64,000 nt of DNA from Psychroflexus planctonicus (GTDB taxonomy: Bacteria; Bacteroidota; Bacteroidia; Flavobacteriales; Flavobacteriaceae): contig NZ_BMGM01000002.1 of NCBI RefSeq assembly GCF_014640195.1, positions 1 through 64,000 of the forward strand, read 5' to 3'. The notes below the pieces were generated by a model. It ran no database searches. It was not told the DNA's origin and saw only the letters and a program-made list of their open reading frames with translations. Shown here one piece after another: positions 43,548 to 51,577 of the stretch. A program made the translations under genes and the position numbers. The first letter of the stretch is position 1, and each line of letters opens with the position of its first letter.

Positions 43548-46265
43548 TTAATTTAATCGGCGATCGGGTTCTCTGTTTCTATCAAATTTCAAGTCACGTA
43601 GCATATTCGCCTTAATTCCGATAAAAAAGAACCAAGATTCCCTTGGGCCAATTGGCGTCCAATTTAAACTCATATTGAAGCTACCGAGATCGCGATTAAA
43701 ACGCAATTGTGTAAATGTAAAACCTTGATTAGCTAAATCATAACCAGAAGAAATACCAACCTTCCATTGCGGTGAAAGTTCTATATCTCCAGAAAACATA
43801 ACAGAATGTGATGCAATTTCGCTTTGCCTAGTTTGATTGGCATACGTCATGGTATACGATAAATTTAAGTTCCAAGGAATTTTGTAGTTGTAATATTCAT
43901 TTTCATCATCCTTGGGTTCTTTGTCCTGCCGTTGTGAACGTGGATCATTTGGTAATTGCCCTTGGCCAAATAAGTCGTCAGGTCTTCCACCGCTGCTAAA
44001 AGTATCGTTGTCAAACCGATCATCTTCTTCGTCTTCGTCTTCGTCTTCCTTTTCGTCTTCTTCTTCCTTGGCAAAGGTTTTGTCAGATAAAGCGTAGCTA
44101 AAACTTACATTGGCATTGGTTAGCCTAAATAAACTTCCTCCATTATTAATGTTGAGTTTGTTTATTCTTCTATTGTTATTATCTAATGCATATGGGTCAA
44201 GAGCTGCAATTACGTTCACATTAAATTTATCTGCTACAATTGGTATATTTCCACGTAAAGCAACCGGAGAAAATTTTAGGGAGTCTGCCGCAAAATTATA
44301 GCTACTGCTTAAACCAAAGTTATTTAAAAGTTTCATTTTTTTGAAACGGTCATCACCTTCAGCAGTAGAATCATTGTTGCGTACTTTTGCTTCAAAGTCA
44401 TTGGTCAAAGAAAAATTCATACTACTGGAAAAACGATTACCAGGTGCACCAAATAAAGTTCCTTCAAATCTTGAATATTCAACTAATTGGTCTTCTGTTG
44501 CGCCTAAACCTGGTCTAGTAAATTGATCGTAAAATTGATCGAACGCAGGATTTACATTGTAACTAATGCTAGGTCGCATAACATGACGAATAGCATTAAT
44601 TTTACTATCATCACCAAAAGGAAACATTCCGTAAACAGTTGTTCCTACACTTGTTGAAAAATTATAAGTTCTAAAGGAGTCAAAGCCTTGTATGGTATCT
44701 CTAACTACTTCTTGGCTTTGTTCATCAAACCTTTGTTTGTAAGTTTGCATGACCCACGTTTCATCGTAATTGGCATTTAAACTCATACTAAAATGTTCAA
44801 ACACTTTAAAGTTGGTGGTTATTGGAATGCTGTGTCGCATTCCTGCATTTAAATCGTTAAACATTCCCGGGGTTAAAAATTGCTCATCGGTAGTTCTAAT
44901 TCGGTTTTCTCCTCGTAAGTTATATTGTAAATTAATATTTTGAATAGCACCTTTTTTGGTGCCGGTTTTTGGTTCAAAAGGAAAAATACGATTAATGCTA
45001 AATTGAAGTGTTGGCAAGGTCATATTAATTTCTTGCGTATTGGTATTTTGACTATGTGTTGCAGTTAGGTTTAAATTCATTCCAGGACCTGCGTTAATAG
45101 TTTTATTGTACGAAACCGAAGAGTTCATCGTGTTATTTAGGAAATTTCCTTGCGTAGCTTGATTGATAGATTCTCTAAAAAAGCGACTACTACCAATGTT
45201 TACGGAAGCAGAAAACCGACTATTAGGATTGGCTTTTGCATCTTGTTGATGGTTCCACCTAAAGTTGAAAATGGTTTGCTCTGAAAAATCAGGAAAACCG
45301 CGTTCTTCTAAAAGTAAATTCTCATACCTGAAACTTACTGATCCGTTAAATTTGTAACGCACCGCGTAATCTGAATCTACACGTGTTGCCCAACTTCCAT
45401 TAGAGTAATAATCTCCCAGTACAGATAGATCTAAGTAATCGCTAATGGCAAAGTAATAACCACCATTCATCAAGAAGAAACCACGTTGTCTATTGTCCCC
45501 GAAAGAAGGTAAAATAAATCCAGAAGAAGCTTTATCTACCATAGGGAAATATCCAAAAGGCAGGGCCAAAGGTGTAGGTACATCAACAATATACATTTGT
45601 ACTAAACCAGTGACTATTTTTTTGTTGGGTACAAATTTTATTTTTTTAGCTTTAAAGTAGTAATCTGCATTATCTACGTCATCTTCAGTTGTAAACTTGG
45701 CATTTTTTATAAAAAAAACAGAGTCGTTTTCTCTTTTTGAAACTGGTCCTCGGACGGTAAAACCACCTTGTTTTGTTTTGGAATTATAAACAATGGCTCG
45801 TCCGGTATCAAAATTATAACGCAGCGAATCTGGCTCGATTACATCTCCACCTTGTGTAAAAACTGGCGATTGTGTATAACTAGTAGAATCGGTTATTCCG
45901 CGAGCTGTTACTTCGCTAGTTTGGTTATCTAAAACTATTTCACCAGATTCAATAATCATATCTTGGTACTCAATTTTAGCTTCGTTGTATAAATACATTT
46001 TGTTTTCTCGCCTCGCCATGTGCTTGTAATCTTTAGCATATGAACGGACAATATCCGTAATCATACTTTTTTTCTCCTGATTAGCGCCTGTTTCTGTACT
46101 ATCTTGTACCAGTAAATATGAAGGCTGTAAAGAAGGGTGAATTAAGTCTGTAGAGTCGTTTTGAAATAATTTATTCAAATCTAGTTTACCTTCTTCTTGT
46201 GAAAAAGCGAATTGAGTAAAAAACAAGCCAAATATATAAAGTATATAAAGTATATTTGTTCGCAA
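43548..46265 (-). CDS. lptD: LPS assembly outer membrane protein LptD-like
   Basis: 905 residues. Signal peptide (LYILYIFGLFFTQFAFSQ), then an OstA/LptA-like beta-jellyroll region (about 95-235: YLYNEAKIEYQDMIIESGEIVLDNQTSEVTARG) and a long C-terminal beta barrel. It inserts lipopolysaccharide in the outer leaflet. A strongly acidic, low-complexity insertion (about residues 728-795, with EEEDEKEDEDEDEED) lies in the barrel, probably a surface or periplasmic loop. The start is TTG 46265; no ATG precedes it, and a -7 box lies at 46312-46319. First gene of lptD-ridA-symporter. Confidence 0.87.
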   Translation of the reverse strand: MRTNILYILYIFGLFFTQFAFSQEEGKLDLNKLFQNDSTDLIHPSLQPSYLLVQDSTETGANQEKKSMITDIVRSYAKDYKHMARRENKMYLYNEAKIEYQDMIIESGEIVLDNQTSEVTARGITDSTSYTQSPVFTQGGDVIEPDSLRYNFDTGRAIVYNSKTKQGGFTVRGPVSKRENDSVFFIKNAKFTTEDDVDNADYYFKAKKIKFVPNKKIVTGLVQMYIVDVPTPLALPFGYFPMVDKASSGFILPSFGDNRQRGFFLMNGGYYFAISDYLDLSVLGDYYSNGSWATRVDSDYAVRYKFNGSVSFRYENLLLEERGFPDFSEQTIFNFRWNHQQDAKANPNSRFSASVNIGSSRFFRESINQATQGNFLNNTMNSSVSYNKTINAGPGMNLNLTATHSQNTNTQEINMTLPTLQFSINRIFPFEPKTGTKKGAIQNINLQYNLRGENRIRTTDEQFLTPGMFNDLNAGMRHSIPITTNFKVFEHFSMSLNANYDETWVMQTYKQRFDEQSQEVVRDTIQGFDSFRTYNFSTSVGTTVYGMFPFGDDSKINAIRHVMRPSISYNVNPAFDQFYDQFTRPGLGATEDQLVEYSRFEGTLFGAPGNRFSSSMNFSLTNDFEAKVRNNDSTAEGDDRFKKMKLLNNFGLSSSYNFAADSLKFSPVALRGNIPIVADKFNVNVIAALDPYALDNNNRRINKLNINNGGSLFRLTNANVSFSYALSDKTFAKEEEDEKEDEDEDEEDDRFDNDTFSSGGRPDDLFGQGQLPNDPRSQRQDKEPKDDENEYYNYKIPWNLNLSYTMTYANQTRQSEIASHSVMFSGDIELSPQWKVGISSGYDLANQGFTFTQLRFNRDLGSFNMSLNWTPIGPRESWFFFIGIKANMLRDLKFDRNREPDRRLN

Positions 46266-46311
46266 GATGAATAGTGCTATTTTTGAATTAGAAGTTCAAA
46301 ATTTTAATTGT

Positions 46312-46319
46312 CAAAATTA
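46312..46319 (-). promoter_or_regulatory. -7 promoter box of lptD
   Basis: TAATTTTG on the minus strand matches TAnnTTTG, 46 bases before the TTG start. The -33 part is not clear. Confidence 0.5.
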
Positions 46320-46332
46320 CATATAATTTTAG

Positions 46333-47514
46333 ATGTCTAAACCAAAAACACCAATAATATATAAATACGAATTTCCTTCGCTTAGCTTAATAACTAATTT
46401 GAAGCCTAATTATTTTGTATTCATCTGTTTAATCATTTTATCATTTTTTAAATTTAATAGCCTTCAAGCGCAAAATTATTCAGGCAAGATTAAAGTTGTT
46501 TTAGATGCTGGACACGGCGGAAAAGATCCAGGTACCATAGGGAATTGGTTACAAGAAAAAGATATTGCTTTAGCAACAACCCTTAAAATTGGTGCTTTAT
46601 TAGAAAAAAGTGAAGATGTAGAAGTAGTGTATACCAGAACTACAGATGAATTTATTGGACTAAAAAGACGTGCTGATATCGCCAATAAAGGCAGAGCAGA
46701 CTTATTTGTATCTATACACTGCAACGGGGTTTCCAGCTCAAGTCCTAGGGGTTTTGAAACTTTTGTGTTTGGTATTGCACGCACTAAAGATAACCTAAAC
46801 ACCGCAAGACGTGAAAACTCTGCTATCTATTTAGAAGATGACTACGAAGTTACTTATAACGACTATAACCCAAACTCTCCTGAATCTATTTTAACTTACA
46901 CACTTGTTCAGGAAGAATATTTAGACCAAAGTATTTTGTTAGCCAATTATATTCAAACCAACGTAATTAGCAAATTAAAACAAAAAGACCGTGGTGTAAA
47001 ACAAGATAATTTTTTGGTTTTAAGAGAAACCTACATGCCAAGTATTTTAATAGAGTTAGGTTTTCTTACCAATAAAGTTGATGCAGCATATTTAAAGGAA
47101 GAAAATGGGCAAAATCAAATGGCGTCACAAATAGTAGAAGCAATTATAAAGTTCAAAAAAAATATTAATATTATAGATGTAAACGAAGAAGTAGCTGCCA
47201 TTAGAAAAGAACAAGAAGAAGCTATTGAAGAATCTATAGATGATGAAATTGTATTTAAAGTTCAAGTGGCTGCTGGTTCTTCTAAACTAGAACCTATACC
47301 GGAAAACTTTAACGGATTAGATAATTTATCTCGAGAGTACGATGGCAAATACTACCGATATTACTATAAAACCACTTTAGATTATTTAGAAGCAGAAAAT
47401 AATTTGAAGCTTGTAAAAGGAAAAGGATTCAAATCAGCTTTTATAGTGGCCTACGATACTGAACTTGGAAAGAAAATTTCTTTAAGTAAAGCCTTAAAAG
47501 CAAAACTTAACTAA
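46333..47514 (+). CDS. N-acetylmuramoyl-L-alanine amidase
   Basis: 393 residues. A hydrophobic N-terminal segment (YFVFICLIILSFFKFNSLQAQ) is a signal peptide preceded by an unusually long leader of about 27 residues. The Amidase_3 domain (about 50-270) shows zinc ligands and catalytic Glu in VLDAGHGGKDPG, EKDIALA, SIHCNGV and LIELGFLTN. It cuts the amide bond between N-acetylmuramic acid and the stem peptide. The C-terminal 100 residues resemble a SPOR-type domain (VQVAAGSSKLEPIP). Divergent from lptD, followed by an MCE gene. Confidence 0.92.
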   Translation: MSKPKTPIIYKYEFPSLSLITNLKPNYFVFICLIILSFFKFNSLQAQNYSGKIKVVLDAGHGGKDPGTIGNWLQEKDIALATTLKIGALLEKSEDVEVVYTRTTDEFIGLKRRADIANKGRADLFVSIHCNGVSSSSPRGFETFVFGIARTKDNLNTARRENSAIYLEDDYEVTYNDYNPNSPESILTYTLVQEEYLDQSILLANYIQTNVISKLKQKDRGVKQDNFLVLRETYMPSILIELGFLTNKVDAAYLKEENGQNQMASQIVEAIIKFKKNINIIDVNEEVAAIRKEQEEAIEESIDDEIVFKVQVAAGSSKLEPIPENFNGLDNLSREYDGKYYRYYYKTTLDYLEAENNLKLVKGKGFKSAFIVAYDTELGKKISLSKALKAKLN

Positions 47515-47557
47515 AGTAGATTTTATAAATTAGCAAAATCAATTCAAACCTAATATT

Positions 47558-48499
47558 TTGAAAATAACTAACGAATTTAAAGCAGGCGTTCTTGGAGTAA
47601 CTGCAATTTTACTAGTAATATTTGGATACAATTATTTAAAAGGGGAAAACCTATTTGAGCAATCAAGAAATTTTTACGTAGTATACGATAATGTAAAAGG
47701 TTTGAGTCAATCTTCAGAAATTACAATAAATGGCTTGCGTGTAGGAACGGTATCTGATATTAAATTTTTAAATAATTCAGGAAAAGTATTGGTTACACTT
47801 TCAATAGATAACGATTTTAAGTTTTCTAAAAAGTCTGTAGCTAAAATTTATGGTGGAGATTTTATTGGTGGTAAATCAATGGCAATCGTACCTGATTATT
47901 CCGTTTCAGAAATGGCTCAAACCGGAGATACATTAACGGGTAGAGTAGAAGAAGGTTTAGTAGAATTAGTAAACGAAAAACTTACTCCTTTGCAAGAAAA
48001 AATGGAAAATGCGTTGGTGAAAATAGATACTATGCTAACATCTATCAACCAAGTTTTTGATTATGACACTAGGGAATCGCTTAAAAGTTCAGTGATTCAT
48101 CTCGATCAAGCGCTAGTTTCGTTTAGAAACACAACTGAAGAAGCTAATATGTTAGTAAAGGACAATAAAGATAAATTTTCAGAGACCTTAAATAATTTCA
48201 ATAAAACTTCAGAAAATTTTGTAAGCATAAGCGATACTTTAGCCAATTCAAATATTAAAGAAAGCATTGCAAATCTTTCTAAAACATTAGATAATTTAAA
48301 CTCTTTAGCCCAAGATTTAGAACAAGGTGAAGGAACGATGGGCAAATTTCTAAAAGATGATCAATTGTATGATAATCTAGAAGCGTCGACTAAAGAATTG
48401 GAAGAATTATTAGAAGATATGAAGCTTAACCCAAAAAGATACGTCCATTTCTCTATTTTTGGAAAGAAAAATAAAGCTTACAAAGAAACAGAAGATTAA
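47558..48499 (+). CDS. MlaD/MCE family protein
   Basis: 313 residues. One N-terminal membrane helix (FKAGVLGVTAILLVIFGYNYL), then an MCE domain (about 35-130: NFYVVYDNVKGLSQSSEITINGLRVGTVSDI) and a long helical/coiled-coil tail. MCE proteins transport phospholipid across the periplasm together with an ABC permease and ATPase, which are not beside this gene. The start is TTG 47558. The gene is 43 bases after the amidase gene and probably shares its transcript. Confidence 0.9.
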   Translation: MKITNEFKAGVLGVTAILLVIFGYNYLKGENLFEQSRNFYVVYDNVKGLSQSSEITINGLRVGTVSDIKFLNNSGKVLVTLSIDNDFKFSKKSVAKIYGGDFIGGKSMAIVPDYSVSEMAQTGDTLTGRVEEGLVELVNEKLTPLQEKMENALVKIDTMLTSINQVFDYDTRESLKSSVIHLDQALVSFRNTTEEANMLVKDNKDKFSETLNNFNKTSENFVSISDTLANSNIKESIANLSKTLDNLNSLAQDLEQGEGTMGKFLKDDQLYDNLEASTKELEELLEDMKLNPKRYVHFSIFGKKNKAYKETED

Positions 48500-48510
48500 A
48501 AAAACACACT

Positions 48511-49845
48511 ATGGAATTTATACCCCAAATTCTTTTCTTAATCGCATTAACTGCAGCAGTACTATTTTTTGTAAAAAATGTAAAACGCCTACGCCGAAAC
48601 ATTCTACTGGGTAAAGATGTAGATAGAAAGGATAAAAAAGATATTCGGTTTAAAAAAATGATGCGTGTTGCGCTAGGCCAATCTAAAATGGTTAAACGCC
48701 CTATCGCTGGAATATTACACATTATAGTTTATGTAGGTTTTGTAATCATAAATATAGAAGTACTTGAAATTATAATCGATGGAATTGCAGGAACACACCG
48801 AGTATTTTCTTTTCTAGGCCCTGTATATAGTTTCTTAATTGGAAGTTTTGAAATTTTAGCATTTTTAGTTTTAGTTTCTGTAATTGTATTTTGGATTAGA
48901 AGAAATATGCTGAATATTAAACGTTTTTTATCTAAAGAATTAAAAGGCTGGCCTAAGAATGATGCCAATTACATTTTATACTTCGAAGTGGTTTTAATGC
49001 TACTTTTCTTAACTATGAATGCAGCAGATTACCAGCTGCAACAAAATGCCTATGAAGGTTACGTTGAAGCTGGCGCATATCCTATAAGTAGTTTTATTGT
49101 TCCGCTTTTTGAAAACATGTCTAATGCTTCTTTGGTTATTTTAGAAAGAAGCGCTTGGTGGGCTCATATTTTAGGTATTTTTATTTTCCTAAATTACCTG
49201 TACTATTCTAAACATTTACACATTTTATTAGCCTTTCCTAATGTGTATTTTTCAAACATAGAAAATCAAGGAAAATTTAAAAATTTAGAATCGGTTACTA
49301 ACGAAGTGAAACTCATGATGGACCCCAATGCCGATCCGTTTGCAGAACCAGAAAATGAAGGTGAAGAAGAAGTTCCTGAAAAATTTGGTGCTTCAGATGC
49401 CACAGATCTTAACTGGTTTCAACTATTGAGTGCATATACTTGTACAGAATGTGGGAGATGTACTTCAGAATGTCCAGCAAACCAAACTGGGAAAAAACTT
49501 TCACCACGAAAAATCATGATGGATACACGCGATCGTCTCGAAGAAATTGGGGATAACCTTAATAAAAATAAAGGAGAATTTAAAGATGATGGAAAACAAT
49601 TATTAGACGATTACATTTCGCGAGAAGAACTTTGGGCTTGTACAACCTGTAATGCTTGTGTTGAAGCATGTCCGATAGGTATAGACCCACTTTCTATCAT
49701 TATGGATATGAGACAATATTTAGTGATGGAACAAAGTGCAGCACCTGCAGAACTGAACAACGCAATGACTAATATAGAAAATAATGCAGCGCCATGGCCT
49801 TACAATCAGCAAGACAGATTAAAATGGGCAGAAGAAGGTGTGTAA
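48511..49845 (+). CDS. Membrane-bound 4Fe-4S protein, heterodisulfide-reductase-like
   Basis: 444 residues. About six membrane helices in the N-terminal 250 residues (cytochrome b/NarI-like arrangement), then a ferredoxin domain with two complete cluster motifs, CTECGRCTSECP and CTTCNACVEACP. The C-terminus has none of the CCG domains, which are on the separate protein at 50290. The two together look like a split HdrC/HdrD or GlpC-type electron-transfer unit. Electron donor and acceptor are unknown. First gene of a cluster of five on the plus strand. Confidence 0.87.
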   Translation: MEFIPQILFLIALTAAVLFFVKNVKRLRRNILLGKDVDRKDKKDIRFKKMMRVALGQSKMVKRPIAGILHIIVYVGFVIINIEVLEIIIDGIAGTHRVFSFLGPVYSFLIGSFEILAFLVLVSVIVFWIRRNMLNIKRFLSKELKGWPKNDANYILYFEVVLMLLFLTMNAADYQLQQNAYEGYVEAGAYPISSFIVPLFENMSNASLVILERSAWWAHILGIFIFLNYLYYSKHLHILLAFPNVYFSNIENQGKFKNLESVTNEVKLMMDPNADPFAEPENEGEEEVPEKFGASDATDLNWFQLLSAYTCTECGRCTSECPANQTGKKLSPRKIMMDTRDRLEEIGDNLNKNKGEFKDDGKQLLDDYISREELWACTTCNACVEACPIGIDPLSIIMDMRQYLVMEQSAAPAELNNAMTNIENNAAPWPYNQQDRLKWAEEGV

Positions 49846-49855
49846 ATCTAGTTTT

Positions 49856-50278
49856 ATGAGTGACGAATTATTAAGAAAAGCAAAAGTAGGAGAAGAAAGT
49901 ATCAGTCCAGTCTTACCTGAAGATGTTAAAAATTATCTGATAGACATAGACGGTACCATTACTGAAGATGTACCCAACGAAGAACCAGAAAGAATGGCAA
50001 CTTGTAAAGCCTTTCCAGATGCATTGGCCACGGTTAACAGATGGTACGATAAAGGACACCGAATTTGTTTTTTTACATCTAGAACAGAAGAACATAGAGA
50101 AGTAACCGAAAAGTGGTTAGCAGAAAATGGTTTTAAGTACCATTCACTCTTAATGGGAAAGCCACGTGGTGGAAATTACCACTGGATAGATAATCACCTT
50201 GTTCGAGCTACAAGATATAAAGGAAAATTTACAGATTTGGTTGAGAAAAAAGTGACCATTGAAGTATTTGAAGAATAA
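49856..50278 (+). CDS. HAD-like phosphatase-fold protein
   Basis: 140 residues. Motif I YLIDIDGTITED (nucleophile and acid Asp), motif II FFTSRT, and motif III/IV MGKPRGGNYHWIDNH are present, so an active phosphatase is possible. The fold resembles LNS2/BT_4147-type small HAD enzymes. Relatives have been called phosphoheptose isomerase, which the motifs do not support. The frame opens at GTG 49838 inside the previous gene, but ATG 49856 (MSDELLRKAKV) is a better start. It lies between the two parts of an iron-sulfur reductase. Confidence 0.78.
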   Translation: MSDELLRKAKVGEESISPVLPEDVKNYLIDIDGTITEDVPNEEPERMATCKAFPDALATVNRWYDKGHRICFFTSRTEEHREVTEKWLAENGFKYHSLLMGKPRGGNYHWIDNHLVRATRYKGKFTDLVEKKVTIEVFEE

Positions 50279-50289
50279 AATAAAAATTT

Positions 50290-51081
50290 ATGAGCGAGCA
50301 GATTAAAGTGCCAACTATGGCACAATATATGGCTGAAGGAAAAAAACCTGAAGTTTTATTTTGGGTAGGATGCGCAGGAAGTTTTGATGATCGTGCAAAA
50401 AAAATAACCAAAGCTTTTGTAAAACTTTTACACAAAGCTGGAGTAGATTTTGCCGTTTTAGGAACCGAAGAAAGTTGTACTGGTGATCCTGCAAAACGCG
50501 CTGGAAACGAATTTTTGTTTCAAATGCAAGCTATGACCAACATAGAAGTAATGAACGCATACGAAATTAAAAAAGTTGTAACTACGTGTCCACATTGCTT
50601 CAATACCATAAAAAATGAATATCCAGAATTAGGCGGTAATTACCAAGTAATGCACCATACTCAATTTTTGAAATCACTCTTAAATGAAGGTCGATTAAAA
50701 GTGGAAGGTGGGAAATACAAAGGCAAACGAATTACTTTTCATGATCCTTGCTATCTAGGCAGAGCAAACGGCGAATATGAAGCACCAAGAGATTTACTTC
50801 GTAAATTAGAAGTGGAACTCATTGAAATGAAATCCTGTAAAAGCAAAGGTTTATGTTGCGGAGCAGGTGGAGCACAAATGTTTAAAGATGCCGAAAAAGG
50901 TGATAAGGAAGTAAATATTCACCGAACAGAACAAGCTTTAGAAACTAAACCTGAAGTAGTTGCAGCAGGTTGCCCGTTTTGTAATACCATGATGTCTGAC
51001 GGTGTAAAAAATAAAGAAAAGGAAGACACTATTGAAGTACTTGATGTTGCCGAAATGATTGCTAACGCAGAAGAACTTTAA
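50290..51081 (+). CDS. CCG-domain iron-sulfur reductase subunit (HdrB/D-like)
   Basis: 263 residues. Two Cys-rich domains typical of heterodisulfide reductase and glycolate/lactate oxidase subunits. The first has CTGDPAKRAGNE and TTCPHCFNTIKN; the second ends with SCKSKGLCCGAGGAQM and GCPFCNTMM. Binds non-cubane or cubane clusters and moves electrons. Together with the membrane protein at 48511 it forms a plausible respiratory or thiol-linked redox unit. Separated from it by the HAD-like gene, which is a common arrangement in Flavobacteriia as I recall. Confidence 0.9.
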   Translation: MSEQIKVPTMAQYMAEGKKPEVLFWVGCAGSFDDRAKKITKAFVKLLHKAGVDFAVLGTEESCTGDPAKRAGNEFLFQMQAMTNIEVMNAYEIKKVVTTCPHCFNTIKNEYPELGGNYQVMHHTQFLKSLLNEGRLKVEGGKYKGKRITFHDPCYLGRANGEYEAPRDLLRKLEVELIEMKSCKSKGLCCGAGGAQMFKDAEKGDKEVNIHRTEQALETKPEVVAAGCPFCNTMMSDGVKNKEKEDTIEVLDVAEMIANAEEL

Positions 51082-51085
51082 ACTT

Positions 51086-51568
51086 ATGCTAACAGAATTT
51101 AATTCCTTACCAGATGAAGCACGCATCTGGATTTACCAATGTAACAGAACTTTTACAGAAGATGAAGTAGCAGAACTACGAACGCGTATTTCTGCATTTC
51201 TTGAAGAATGGACCGCACATGGATCACAATTGCAAGCTGGTTTCAAAATACCCTATAATCGTTTTATTGTTATAGGTTTAGATCAAAGTCAATCTGCTGC
51301 ATCTGGTTGTTCTATAGATGCTTCTGTTCATTTTATACAAAACCTAGAAAAAATCTATGATGTAGATTTACTCGACCGCATGAATGTAAGCTTTAAACAA
51401 GGTAAGTTTATTGCTTATAAAGATTTAAAGGAGTTCAAAAAAATGGTAAAGAACAAAGCAGTTTCTCGACAAACAATCGTTTTTAATAATTTAATAAACA
51501 ACAAAGCTGAATTTGAAGATTTTTGGGAAGTTCCTATGGAAGAATCATGGCATAGCCGTTTCTTATAA
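51086..51568 (+). CDS. Conserved protein of unknown function
   Basis: 160 residues, soluble, without signal peptide. Start MLTEFNSLPDEARIWIYQCNRTFTEDEV is typical; the middle has LDQSQSAASGCSIDASVHFIQNLEK and the end FNNLINNKAEFEDFWEVPMEESWHSRFL. Relatives have been named ABC transporter ATPase, but there is no Walker motif and the protein is far too short, so I reject that name. ATG 51086 is chosen over 51059 because it follows the CCG gene stop by four bases. Its constant place beside the iron-sulfur genes hints at a shared role. Confidence 0.75.
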   Translation: MLTEFNSLPDEARIWIYQCNRTFTEDEVAELRTRISAFLEEWTAHGSQLQAGFKIPYNRFIVIGLDQSQSAASGCSIDASVHFIQNLEKIYDVDLLDRMNVSFKQGKFIAYKDLKEFKKMVKNKAVSRQTIVFNNLINNKAEFEDFWEVPMEESWHSRFL

Positions 51569-51577
51569 ATAGATTCT

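Noticed and set aside
43865-44097. Lys/Thr-rich and Ser-rich frames inside lptD
   Set aside because: Shadows of the acidic low-complexity region of lptD in other frames.
49856-50278. Phosphoheptose isomerase
   Set aside because: Motifs are those of a HAD phosphatase fold (DIDGT, TSRT, MGKPRGGNYHWIDNH), not of a SIS-domain isomerase.
51086-51568. ABC transporter ATPase
   Set aside because: No Walker A, signature or Walker B motif, and the protein has only 160 residues.
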